64,000 nucleotides of DNA from Wenjunlia vitaminophila DSM 41686 (GTDB taxonomy: Bacteria > Actinomycetota > Actinomycetes > Streptomycetales > Streptomycetaceae), in NCBI RefSeq assembly GCF_000380165.1, contig NZ_KB904634.1, forward strand, positions 125,131-189,130. Reading direction: 5' to 3'. The notes beneath the pieces were generated by a model. It was not told the DNA's origin, ran no database searches, and saw nothing but the letters and a program-made list of their open reading frames with translations. Shown piece after piece: positions 53,685-62,175 of this stretch. The position numbers were made by a program, and so were the translations under genes. Each line of letters opens with the position of its first letter. The first letter of the stretch is position 1.

Positions 53685-56032
53685 CGGGCCTTCTCCTGGT
53701 GAGTGGTGCCGGCGGTGGGCAGGGCGTGCACGGAGAGGTCCTGCACGGGCCGCGGGCGGGTGTGGGCGACAACGGAGTCCGACACGGTGTCCCAGCGGCT
53801 CGCCGTGTGGGTTCCCCAGCGGGAGATCTGCCAGTGCCGGCGTTTGGCGTGCCGGAACAGGCGGGTGTCCGGGTTGACCGCGCAGGGGTTGCCCACCGCC
53901 TCGAGCAGCGGCCGGTCCGAGTAGCTGTCGGCGTAGGCGTAGGAACGCGCCAGGTCCAGGTCGTGCTGCTGGGCGTGGTGCCGCAGCCAGGCCGCCCGGG
54001 CCTCGCCCACCACCGGCGGGGTCTCCAGGAACCCGGTCATCACCCCGTCCTCGGTGTGCAGCCGGCAGGCCGAGATGTGGTCGAACAGCGGTCGCAACGG
54101 CTCCACCAGCAGGTCAACGCTGCCGGTGATCAGGATGGTGCGGTGTCCCGCGGCCCGGTGGGCGCGGATGCGGCGGACCGCCTCGGGCATCACCCGGTGC
54201 AGCAGCGCGTCGCTGAGCTGCTCGTCGACGAGACGGCGCAGCTCCTCCACGTTGGCGCCGGCGTAGCGGCGGAAGAAGGTCCGGGCGAAGTCCCCTCGGT
54301 CCCGACGCTCGGCGATCAGGTAGCGCGGCGCGTCGCGGAGCAGGTCCCAGAACTCCGGCGCCCACTTGCCGCGGGGCAACGAGGCGAGCCGGGCCCACAG
54401 GTAGGACTCGACGATGTCGGAGGCGAGGATGGTGCCGTCGAGGTCGAACACGGCGGCGATGCCCTCGCCCGCCGGCAGGTTGACCCGCCCCCCGCGCGCG
54501 GTGGAGCCCCGCCCCCCCGTCCTGGCCCGCAGCGGGGCGGTGACCTTGGGGCAGTGCACCTCCTCGAGGTACACCCGCCAGTCGATCTCGCTGGGGTCGA
54601 AGCCGTGCTCGGCGGTCCGGTCCGCGGGGAGCGACTCGTGCAGCGCCCGCAGCTCGGTGTCGTCGTAGACCACCTCGGTGCGGGTGTAGACGCCGTACAG
54701 GTCCGAGTACTTGCGCAGGGTCTCCAGGGAGCGCTTCTCCCGGTGCAGCTTGGTCGCCCACTCCTGGGTCCGCTCGGTTCCCGGCAGGTGCCCGAGGAGC
54801 TTCTCGGCGGCGTTGGCCGCCCGCTCGCCGGCGGTCAGCGCCAGTTCCACCCGGGAGGCGCCGGGGAACGTCCAGGCGGGGGCCTTCACGTGGCCGCGCC
54901 CCGTGCTCTCCGGCAGCGGGTGGCGACCGAAGTAGCTGTACACGTGCCCGTACATCTGCCGCAGCGTCAGCGGGTTGGTGGCACCCGAGCCCACGTGGAA
55001 GTAGTGCGGCGCGTCCGGCGGCGGGGGCGCCGCCGCGGCGGCCAGGGTGGCGTTGACCACCAGGTCCACCGGGATCACGTCCATCACGGTGTCGGGCTGC
55101 CCCGGGATGTCCCGCAGCAGGCCGCTGCCGTAGGCGATGATCAGCGGGTCCGCCATCTTGTAGCCGTCGATCCAGCCCGGGTACGGGTGGCGCAGGGCGC
55201 TCTCCACGATGGCGGGGCGGACGACGGACAGGGGCTTGCCCGCCCACAGCTCCTCGGCTGCGCGCTCGGACATGGCCTTGGTGAACGTGTAGACGTCGGG
55301 CCAGCCCAGGATCTGCGCCCGGGTGCGGCCGTGGTCCACCAGGCGGTCCTCCACCCAGGCGCGGCGGGCCTCCTCGGCGTCCCGGGCGGCGGTCTGCGGA
55401 CCGGCCTTGCCGTGGGCGCGGTTGGCGCTGCGCAGCGTCTTGCGCAGCACCTCGGGGCGGCGGGAGTCGCGCTCCACCTCGGCGCGGGCGGCGAGGCCGA
55501 GCGCGAGTTCGGTGCGCCAGTCCACGTCGTGGGTCAGTCGGCCCTCGTGGATCAGGCCACGGCCACCGCTGGAGACGTACGCCGTGGAGATGTGCACCAC
55601 GTGCGGCGGGCGTTCCTGCTGGGCGAGCTTCTCGTACAGCGAGACGGCACCGGAGACGTTGGTGCTGAACGCCTCGTCGATGGGCGGGTCGAAGGACACC
55701 GTGGACGCGCAGTGGATGGCCACGTCCACGTCCCCGGGGATCTCGGCGGTGCCCAGGTCGCCCTCGAGGACGTTGACCCGCTCCAGCGCCTGGGCGATGG
55801 CCTCGTCGGCGCCGAGCTTCTCGCGCCAGGTACGGAAGACGTCCTTGCGCAGCAGCCTGGTGAACCGGTCCTGGGCGGTGCCGTTTCCGCGGGGTCGCAC
55901 GATGACCGAGACCCGGGTCTCGGGGTACCCGGACAGCAGTCGCTCCAGCAGCGCCTGTCCGATGAACCCGGTGGCTCCGGTGAGGAGGATGTGCGAGCCC
56001 CCGAGGTGCCCGATCCGGTACTTGCTCGGCAC
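53681..56032 (-). CDS. Fatty acyl reductase (SDR, NAD_binding_4) fused to a HAD-IB phosphatase
   Basis: 783 residues. N-terminal extended SDR of the fatty acyl-CoA reductase/male-sterility type: LLTGATGFIGQALLE (residues about 16-30), HISTAYVSS, catalytic YTFTKAMSE (Tyr248, Lys252) and VVRPAIVESAL. After a helical linker comes a HAD-IB domain from about 525: AVFDLDGTILASDI (nucleophile Asp530), ILITGSVDLLVEPL and YADSYSDRPLLEAVG. It should reduce an acyl thioester to aldehyde or alcohol and hydrolyse a phosphate ester. GTG 56032 has AGGAGGA upstream. Starts 80 bases after larC. Confidence 0.9.
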   Translation of the reverse strand: MPSKYRIGHLGGSHILLTGATGFIGQALLERLLSGYPETRVSVIVRPRGNGTAQDRFTRLLRKDVFRTWREKLGADEAIAQALERVNVLEGDLGTAEIPGDVDVAIHCASTVSFDPPIDEAFSTNVSGAVSLYEKLAQQERPPHVVHISTAYVSSGGRGLIHEGRLTHDVDWRTELALGLAARAEVERDSRRPEVLRKTLRSANRAHGKAGPQTAARDAEEARRAWVEDRLVDHGRTRAQILGWPDVYTFTKAMSERAAEELWAGKPLSVVRPAIVESALRHPYPGWIDGYKMADPLIIAYGSGLLRDIPGQPDTVMDVIPVDLVVNATLAAAAAPPPPDAPHYFHVGSGATNPLTLRQMYGHVYSYFGRHPLPESTGRGHVKAPAWTFPGASRVELALTAGERAANAAEKLLGHLPGTERTQEWATKLHREKRSLETLRKYSDLYGVYTRTEVVYDDTELRALHESLPADRTAEHGFDPSEIDWRVYLEEVHCPKVTAPLRARTGGRGSTARGGRVNLPAGEGIAAVFDLDGTILASDIVESYLWARLASLPRGKWAPEFWDLLRDAPRYLIAERRDRGDFARTFFRRYAGANVEELRRLVDEQLSDALLHRVMPEAVRRIRAHRAAGHRTILITGSVDLLVEPLRPLFDHISACRLHTEDGVMTGFLETPPVVGEARAAWLRHHAQQHDLDLARSYAYADSYSDRPLLEAVGNPCAVNPDTRLFRHAKRRHWQISRWGTHTASRWDTVSDSVVAHTRPRPVQDLSVHALPTAGTTHQEKAR

Positions 56033-56112
56033 TCGTGTCCTCCTGGGGTCGGGATCTGGTGGTTCGGTGGGTGGGCAGGTTGATGGTGCCAGGTCCGGAC
56101 CGGCGGGCACGC

Positions 56113-57363
56113 TCATGCGAGGGACCGCGCGGCCACGGACGGGGTGAGGTCCTGACGGTAGCGGCTCACGGCAGCTTCGCACACCGCGCGCACCGGCCAG
56201 CCGAGCGCGGTCGCGGCCAACTCCGCGTCCGCCAACTCCGGTTGCACGGTCACCGCACCGTCGGGTCCATCGGCGACCTTAACGGTGACGTGCTGTGCGG
56301 AGTCGGGCGGGCCGACGGAGACGGTCACCTGACGGCGTCGCAACATCACCCGCTGCTGTGCGACCCAGCGCACGCCCAGCGTAGTCGTGTGGCGGAACAG
56401 CGCCTCGGTGACCGCCGGGCGCACCTGGTGGGCGCAGAGCGCGGTGACCACCCGGCCCGGGCGGCCGTGCCGGCCCACGGTCTCGGTGGTCCAGCAGTCC
56501 CACGCGCCGGCGTCCCGCAGGGCGGCGAGCACCGAGGGCCACAGGCGGGGGTCGAGGTCGTCCACGGTGGACTCCACCACGACGACCTCGTCGGGGACGG
56601 GTTCGCTGGAAGCCGCGGCGCTGGCCCGTCCGACCACCACCCGGGTGACGTTGGGGCGGTCCCTGGTGTCCCGGGACCCACCACCCGTGCCCACGGCGCG
56701 CACGGTCATCGCCGGCAGCGGCCCCGGGGTGGCCAGTGCCGCGACCAGCGCGGCCCCGGTGGGAGTGGTCCGCTCACCGGCGAGCTCCCCGCCGGTGAGC
56801 TCGAGGCCGGCCCGGGCCGCGAGGAGGAGCACCGCGGGCACGGGGACCGGCATCCGGCCGTGGGCGCAGTCCACGCTGCCGCTCCCGGCGGCCAACGGCG
56901 AGCAGGTGACCTCGCTGCCCTCGGCGAGCAGCCCGAGGTCGTCCAGGGCGGCGGCGCAACCCACCACGTCGGCGAGCGCGTCGTAGGCGCCGACCTCGTG
57001 GAAGTGCACCGCGTTGGCGTCGGTGCCGTGGGCCTCGCCCTCCGCCTTGGCGAGCAGGGTGAAGACCCGCGAGGCGAACGCGGCGGCGCTCGGGGAGAGC
57101 CGGGCCCGCGCCACCAGTTCGAGCACGTCCGGCAGATGCCGGTGGTGGTCGGGGACCGAGGGCCGGGAGACGGTGACCCTCAGGCAGCCGAAACCGCCGC
57201 GGCGGTCCCTCCCGACGGTGAGGTCGAGGTCCGGCACACCGAGGGAGAGCACGGCCCCGCGCACCCGGTCATGGTCCGCCCCCGCGTCCAGCAGCGCGCC
57301 CAACAGCATGTCCCCGGCCACACCCGCGGTGCAGTCCAGGTGGGCGGCCTTGCGTTCATCCAC
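56113..57363 (-). CDS. larC: Nickel-pincer cofactor biosynthesis protein LarC
   Basis: 416 residues. LarC (DUF111) inserts nickel into the dithio-pyridinium nucleotide in a CTP-dependent step. Signatures: HLDCTAGVAGDMLLGALLDA at the N-terminus and NAVHFHEVGAYDALADVVG in the middle, then ERTTPTGAALVAAL and the C-terminal half (VVVESTVDDLDPRLW). In Lactiplantibacillus the protein is split by a frameshift into LarC1 and LarC2; here it is one frame. GTG 57363 overlaps the end of larB by eight bases; GGAGG is just upstream. Confidence 0.93.
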   Translation of the reverse strand: MDERKAAHLDCTAGVAGDMLLGALLDAGADHDRVRGAVLSLGVPDLDLTVGRDRRGGFGCLRVTVSRPSVPDHHRHLPDVLELVARARLSPSAAAFASRVFTLLAKAEGEAHGTDANAVHFHEVGAYDALADVVGCAAALDDLGLLAEGSEVTCSPLAAGSGSVDCAHGRMPVPVPAVLLLAARAGLELTGGELAGERTTPTGAALVAALATPGPLPAMTVRAVGTGGGSRDTRDRPNVTRVVVGRASAAASSEPVPDEVVVVESTVDDLDPRLWPSVLAALRDAGAWDCWTTETVGRHGRPGRVVTALCAHQVRPAVTEALFRHTTTLGVRWVAQQRVMLRRRQVTVSVGPPDSAQHVTVKVADGPDGAVTVQPELADAELAATALGWPVRAVCEAAVSRYRQDLTPSVAARSLA

Positions 57364-58129
57364 CGTGCATCCTCCGCACGATCTTCGCGGCGTGCGCGGC
57401 GGCACCGAAACCGTTGTCGATGTTGACCACGGTCAGTCCGGGGGCGCAGGAGGAGAGCATCGAGGCCGCGGCGGCGCGCCCGCCGTCGGCGAAGCCGTAG
57501 CCGACCGAGGTCGGCACCCCGACCACGGGGGCCGGTACCAGGCCGGTCACCACGCTGGGCAGCGCCCCGTCCATCCCGGCGACCACGATGACGCAGTCGG
57601 CGTCACGGATGTCGGCGAGGTGTTCGAGCAGCCGGGGCAGACCGGCCACCCCGACGTCGTCGAGCAGGCGGGTGCGCACACCCCAGGCGCTCAGCGCGGC
57701 GACGCACTCCCGGGCCACCGGGAGGTCGCTGGTGCCGGCGGTGAGCACCGAAACGGAGCCGTGCTCGGCGGGTGGGTCACCAACCGTGACGGTCCTGGCC
57801 ACGGGGTCCACCAGCACCGGCTGTCCGGGAAAGGCGTCCGGGGCCGCGGCGAGCACCTCCTGGGGGCACCTGGTGGCCAGCGCGGGTGTCTCCGGGGCGC
57901 GGTCACGGAGCTCGGCAAGCAGCCGCAGGGTCTGCTCCGGGGTCTTGCCCTCGGCGAACACCACCTCCGGCACGCCGGTGCGGCGCTGTCGTCCGGTGTC
58001 GAGTCGGGCGAAGTCCCCGACCCTGGCCACGGCGCCGTCGAGCAGGTCCGCGAGGGTCGCGGCGAGGGCGGAGTCACCCCGCTCGGGATCGGGGTCCCGC
58101 TGCGGCGACGTCTCCTCGACCTCGATCAT
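57356..58129 (-). CDS. larB: Nickel-pincer cofactor biosynthesis protein LarB
   Basis: 257 residues. LarB carboxylates and hydrolyses nicotinic acid adenine dinucleotide, the first step to the pincer nucleotide. The AIR-carboxylase-like domain is plain: VAGMDGALPSVVTGLVPAPV, GVPTSVGYGFADGG, and the Cys that binds the pyridinium ring is Cys228 in MLSSCAPGLTVVNIDNGFG. ATG overlaps the larE stop by four bases. Confidence 0.94.
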   Translation of the reverse strand: MIEVEETSPQRDPDPERGDSALAATLADLLDGAVARVGDFARLDTGRQRRTGVPEVVFAEGKTPEQTLRLLAELRDRAPETPALATRCPQEVLAAAPDAFPGQPVLVDPVARTVTVGDPPAEHGSVSVLTAGTSDLPVARECVAALSAWGVRTRLLDDVGVAGLPRLLEHLADIRDADCVIVVAGMDGALPSVVTGLVPAPVVGVPTSVGYGFADGGRAAAASMLSSCAPGLTVVNIDNGFGAAAHAAKIVRRMHGG

Positions 58130-59082
58130 GGTGCTGGTTCCTCTCGTGCTGGCCCGGCGGATCCGGTTCGGGACCCGGCGGCTGACGTGCTCACCGCCCC
58201 GGAACTGTACGGCCCCAGTCTCCCGGTCCCCATCGGCCCCACGGCGCCGACCCCCTCGAGCAGGGCGTGGGTAAGGCCGGGGCGGGCCTCGGCGAGGCGT
58301 AGCGCGGGGGCGTCCAACTCGATCCGGAAACCTCGGTCAAGGAGCCTCACCCGCACGTCCCGGGCGTTGACCCGGTGCTCCGCGAGGGTGGCCTGGACCC
58401 GGGCCTCGGCCTGCTCCACCAGGTGCAGGCGGTCCCTGGAGACGGTCAGGCCCACCGCGATCCGTGAGGCGAGGCAGGGCATGCCCGGCTTCTCGGAGAC
58501 GCTCAGCCCCCAGTGCCGGGCGACCGCGCGCACCGCGGCCTTGGTGAGCCCGGCGTCCGCGAGCGGCTCGACCACGGCGAGTTCACGGGCCGCGCGGAGC
58601 CCGGGGCGGTGCGGGGCGGACCGGTCGTCCAGGTGGGTGCCGGTGGCGACGTGCTCCAGGCCCCGGGCGGCGGCCAGCTCGGACACCCGGCCCAGCACGG
58701 TCTGCTTGCAGAAGTAACAGCGGTCGCCGGCGTTGGCCCGGTACCCGTCCACCGAGAGCTCGTCGGTGGCCAGGACGACCAGCTCGGCGCCGAGCTCCTC
58801 GGCGGTCCGCCTGGCCAGGGCCAGTTCGTCACGGGCCAGCGCCGGGGAGTCGGCGATGGCCCCCACCACGCGGCCGTGCGGGAGGGCACGCACGGCTGCG
58901 GCCAGCACGACCGCGGAGTCCACGCCGCCGGAGAACGCCACCGCCACGCTGCCGAGCCGCTCCACCTCGGTGAGCAGGGCGGCTTCGGCAAGCGCGGGAT
59001 CAACGGGTTCCGACGGCGGCGCGGGTTCCCCGTGTCGGCCGGACGGGCCGGCCGACACGGGGAGGGGTGCGGAGCCGGTCAT
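58126..59082 (-). CDS. larE: ATP-dependent sacrificial sulfur transferase LarE
   Basis: 318 residues. LarE adenylates the carboxylates of the cofactor precursor and donates sulfur. PP-loop AFSGGVDSAVVLAAA (residues 51-56 SGGVDS), RCYFCKQTVLG with two Cys (122, 125), and the sulfur-donating Cys203 in GMPCLASRIAVG, matching Cys176 of the Lactiplantibacillus enzyme; hence the sacrificial type rather than the cluster type seems likely. Coupled by a four-base overlap to the diiron gene upstream and to larB downstream. Confidence 0.94.
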   Translation of the reverse strand: MTGSAPLPVSAGPSGRHGEPAPPSEPVDPALAEAALLTEVERLGSVAVAFSGGVDSAVVLAAAVRALPHGRVVGAIADSPALARDELALARRTAEELGAELVVLATDELSVDGYRANAGDRCYFCKQTVLGRVSELAAARGLEHVATGTHLDDRSAPHRPGLRAARELAVVEPLADAGLTKAAVRAVARHWGLSVSEKPGMPCLASRIAVGLTVSRDRLHLVEQAEARVQATLAEHRVNARDVRVRLLDRGFRIELDAPALRLAEARPGLTHALLEGVGAVGPMGTGRLGPYSSGAVSTSAAGSRTGSAGPAREEPAP

Positions 59083-60020
59083 GCGGAGAAGCCGAGTGCC
59101 GAACGTCGGCGGTTCTTGGCCATCTTGGTTCCGACCACCTTGGCGGCGCCGGCCGCGGCGGCGGCCCCCGCCAGCAGCCCCAGCGGCTTGGCCAGGGGCT
59201 TGCTCGTCTTGGGCACCACGGGCACCGGGACGCCGGCGCCGAACGCGGCGACACCCTGCTGCACCAGCCTCAGCCCCTCCATGCCCGGCAACTTCTCGAC
59301 CTTGTCGTCGATCTTACGGATCGCCTCGGCGCCCGCCTCGTCACCCAGCAGGTGCTGGAGGACGAACCGGGTCTCCTCCTCCGGCTCGATGGTGGAGCCC
59401 ACCGGCTGCCAGAAGCGCTGGGTGATCCACCGGGTGATCGCCCTGGCCCGCTTGGAACGCTCCAGGCGCTCCCTGGCCTGGCTGGCGTAGAACGCCAGGT
59501 GGCGGGTCTCCTGCCGCTGGATTCTGGTGAGCAGCTTGGTCAGCTCCGGGTGCTGCTCCTTGGCGATCAGGCTGCCGTAGGCGGCGTGCGCGGACCACTC
59601 GTTGATCGCGCCCCACGTCATGTGCACCGCGACGAAGTCGTCCCCGACCGTGTTGGCCGCGAGCGACTGGTAGATGGGCGACAGCCGGTCCTTGATGCCC
59701 TGGGCCAGCCGCACCGACCGGATGTGGTCGTAGTCCGCCTTCACCCCGTGGGTCCGCAGCACCGCGTCGAGCGCCTCGCCGTGCCAGAACTCCTCGAACG
59801 CCCACATCGACATGAACGCGGTGACGTCGGGGTCCCGGTGCGAGGGCGTCACCAGGACGTCCCGCAGGTAACAGATGGTGTGGCTCTCCACGTCGGACAT
59901 GTAGCGCAGGCAACGCAGCGTCTCCGGCGAAAGGGGGCGGCGCACGAATGCCTCATGGTCCAGATCATCGACCTGCACCCGCCCGGCGTTGTTGATGTAG
60001 CCGGTTATGTCGAAGGTCAT
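59079..60020 (-). CDS. Ferritin-like diiron protein with acyl-ACP-desaturase ligand pattern
   Basis: 313 residues, mostly helical. Candidate iron ligands are Glu45 (VESHTICYL), Glu77 and His80 (FEEFWHGEAL), Glu141 (INEWSAHAAY), Glu171 and His174 (RQETRHLAFYA): the same order and similar spacing as in stearoyl-ACP desaturase (E, ExxH, E, ExxH). A hydrophobic Ala/Gly-rich C-terminal segment (about 270-300) could bind membrane. It may desaturate or hydroxylate an acyl chain. First gene of the eight-gene operon; ATG 60020 with GAGG upstream. A longer start at 60032 is possible. Confidence 0.82.
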   Translation of the reverse strand: MTFDITGYINNAGRVQVDDLDHEAFVRRPLSPETLRCLRYMSDVESHTICYLRDVLVTPSHRDPDVTAFMSMWAFEEFWHGEALDAVLRTHGVKADYDHIRSVRLAQGIKDRLSPIYQSLAANTVGDDFVAVHMTWGAINEWSAHAAYGSLIAKEQHPELTKLLTRIQRQETRHLAFYASQARERLERSKRARAITRWITQRFWQPVGSTIEPEEETRFVLQHLLGDEAGAEAIRKIDDKVEKLPGMEGLRLVQQGVAAFGAGVPVPVVPKTSKPLAKPLGLLAGAAAAAGAAKVVGTKMAKNRRRSALGFSA

Positions 60021-60458
60021 GGCTCTCGTCATCCTCGGGGGTCGAAAGGCGGAACACGTCCTGCACTGCACCGGACATGACGGTCACGTCCCAGGCACAC
60101 TCTGTATCCCAAACGCGCTGAGTCCATCACGGTACTTGGTTTTATATCAACAGCAGTTGAGTTGGGGTGAGTATGGTCCAGAAGCGCCTTCCGACGCCAC
60201 CGGCGACACTGGAGCGCGACTCGCGTCCGTCCCGCTCCCCGGGCACGCCGGCGCACCCACTCCCCGTCTCCCTGCAACGACCCACGATGCCCTGGCAGAT
60301 GGCCATTCGGAAGTCGGATTCGGTGATGCGGAAAGGGCGCGGCCGAGTCCCGGTCGAACGGCTGCGCCAGGAACCGCCAGCTCCTCGCGCCGAGTTGTCC
60401 GGGCCGCTGTACGCCGCGAGCGAACAGCGGCCGTGACCAACGCCACGTCGGCTTCGGG
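60021..60458. other. Control region upstream of the lar/lipid operon
   Basis: 438 bases between the TetR stop and the first operon gene. Besides the inverted repeat with its AT-rich flank nothing is recognised; open frames here are Arg/Pro-rich and lack ribosome sites. Confidence 0.45.
60147..60160. promoter_or_regulatory. Inverted repeat in the promoter area of the lar/lipid operon
   Basis: TCAAC-AGCA-GTTGA overlaps an AT-rich element that reads GATATAAAA on the minus strand, about 125 bases upstream of the operon's first start. It is the best candidate for promoter and operator and may bind the adjacent TetR protein. Confidence 0.45.
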
Positions 60459-61121
60459 CTATTCCGCGCCACCGTCCAACCCACCGGGACGGTTCCAGGA
60501 CGCGGACAGCGGCAGCGGACCGAACAGATAAGCGTCGATGGTGGCACCGACGAACCGCGCCAACTCGGCGAGCGGCAGGTCGGCGAGCGGCGCCATCCGC
60601 ACCACATAACAGATCATCGCGGTGCCCACCAGGTGCGAACTGGCCAGCGCCGCCCGCAGTTCGGCACGGTCCGCCACGGCGCGGTCCGCGACCTTGCCCA
60701 CCAGCTCACGGGAGACGAACTCGCGCAACATGTCGGCGGCCGGCCGGTAGGAGGCCGCGGACATCAGCATCGCCTGGAGCGGCCCCCGGGTCTCCACGTC
60801 GTTCCACAGCCCGAAGTAGTAGTCGGCGATGCGTTCCCCGACCCCCATCGAGGCGTCGCCGACGATGCGCCCCACCACCTCGTCCCCCGGCATCACGTCG
60901 GCCATGGCCGCCAGGTAGAGCCCCTCCTTGTTGCCGAAGAACTGCACGACCAGGGACGGGTCAACACCGGCCTCCCGAGCCACCGCGCGCAGGCTGCAGG
61001 AGGTGTACCCCTGTGCGAACTGGCGCTTGGCGGCGCGGATGATGTCCGCCCTGGTGTCCGGGCGTCCGGGGCGGGGCCCGAGCGGCCTGAACCCAGGTCT
61101 CGTCGCTCGTTTCCTGGCCAC
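60459..61121 (-). CDS. TetR-family transcriptional regulator
   Basis: 220 residues. HTH region: TRADIIRAAKRQFAQGYTSC, SLRAVAREAGVDPSLVVQFF, GNKEGLYLAAMADV. The C-terminal domain (about 80-205) is of the TetR_C_17/AcrR-like kind. GTG start. It precedes the lar/lipid operon in the same direction, 438 bases away, and is the likely local regulator. FadR/DesT-type acyl-CoA sensing would fit the context but is not shown by sequence. Confidence 0.9.
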   Translation of the reverse strand: MARKRATRPGFRPLGPRPGRPDTRADIIRAAKRQFAQGYTSCSLRAVAREAGVDPSLVVQFFGNKEGLYLAAMADVMPGDEVVGRIVGDASMGVGERIADYYFGLWNDVETRGPLQAMLMSAASYRPAADMLREFVSRELVGKVADRAVADRAELRAALASSHLVGTAMICYVVRMAPLADLPLAELARFVGATIDAYLFGPLPLSASWNRPGGLDGGAE

Positions 61122-61338
61122 GGTTGATTATCACCCTGGAGAAGCAGGACTCGGGGTGCGACTTTGGTGAACCTTGCCCCATCCCTGACCAGCACCATCC
61201 CTGACCTGGCCAGTAACCGGCGGGACCGGGTCGCGGCCCCGGGCGGGTGGCGGTCCGACCAATCGGGGGCCGCGCCGGTTTTGCCCACTCCTGGACGGGT
61301 ACGCGGTGGGCTCGGATTCCTCGAGGGGCAGGCGCACC

Positions 61339-62145
61339 ATGAGCGAGTGGAACACCGGCCGCCGGGTGGCGGTGCTCACCGGAGCCGACTCCGGCGTCGG
61401 CCGGGCCACCGCGCTGCGCCTGGCCAGAGAGGACGTGGACATCGGCCTCACCTGGCAGGCCGACGCGGAGAGCATCGAACGCACCGCCGAAGAGGTACGA
61501 CGGACCGGTCGCCTGGTGGCGGTCGAGCAACTCGACCCCACCCGGTTGCCGGAGGCGGCTCAGGTGGTGGACCGGCTCGCGGACTCCCTCGGCCGGGTGG
61601 ACATCCTGGTCAACCACGCCAGCACGGTCGCCACCGCGCTGTTCCTCGACGTCACCCTCGACCGGGTGCGCGAGGTGATCGACGCCGACCTGATCGCACC
61701 CTTCCTCTGCGGGCAGCGCGCGGCCCACCGGATGATCGCCCAGGGCAGGGGCGGAAGGATCATCAACGTCACCAGCGTCCACGAGCACGCGCCCCTGGTC
61801 GGCGGGGCCCCGTACTGCGCTGCCAAGGGCGGCCTGCGGCTGCTCACCCAGGTGATGGCACTGGAGCTGAGCGAGTACGGGATCACGGTCAACTCGGTGG
61901 CGCCGGGGGAGATCACCAGCCTGACGCCCAGGGAGGAGGAAGCCACGGCGCGCCCCATGGCCCGGCCGGGCATTCCGCTGGGCCGCGCGGGTGACGCCCA
62001 CGAGGTTGCGGCCCTGATCACCTTCCTGGCCAGTGAGGAGGCCGGCTACATCACCGGCGCCTCCTACGTGGTGGACGGCGGGATGCTGCACATGGGGCCG
62101 CACGCCGGCCAGCAGTTGCGCGACTCGGTCTGGCGCCTTCCCTGA
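61339..62145 (+). CDS. Short-chain dehydrogenase/reductase (FabG-like)
   Basis: 268 residues. TGADSGVGRATALRLA, ILVNHASTVATALF (NNAG replaced by NHAS), INVTSVHEH, YCAAKGGLRLLTQVMA (YxxxK), NSVAPGEITS and the C-terminal EEAGYITGASYVVDGGML. Classical SDR of glucose-dehydrogenase/FabG type. Start at ATG 61339 with GAGGGG ten bases upstream. Divergent from TetR, so it could belong to the same regulon. Confidence 0.9.
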   Translation: MSEWNTGRRVAVLTGADSGVGRATALRLAREDVDIGLTWQADAESIERTAEEVRRTGRLVAVEQLDPTRLPEAAQVVDRLADSLGRVDILVNHASTVATALFLDVTLDRVREVIDADLIAPFLCGQRAAHRMIAQGRGGRIINVTSVHEHAPLVGGAPYCAAKGGLRLLTQVMALELSEYGITVNSVAPGEITSLTPREEEATARPMARPGIPLGRAGDAHEVAALITFLASEEAGYITGASYVVDGGMLHMGPHAGQQLRDSVWRLP

Positions 62146-62175
62146 GCCGGCGGGCAGCCGGCACGGCCGGCGCCG

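Noticed and set aside
60147-60446. A 99-residue minus-strand frame upstream of the diiron gene
   Set aside because: Arg/Ala/Ser/Pro-rich, no ribosome site and it overlaps the promoter element.
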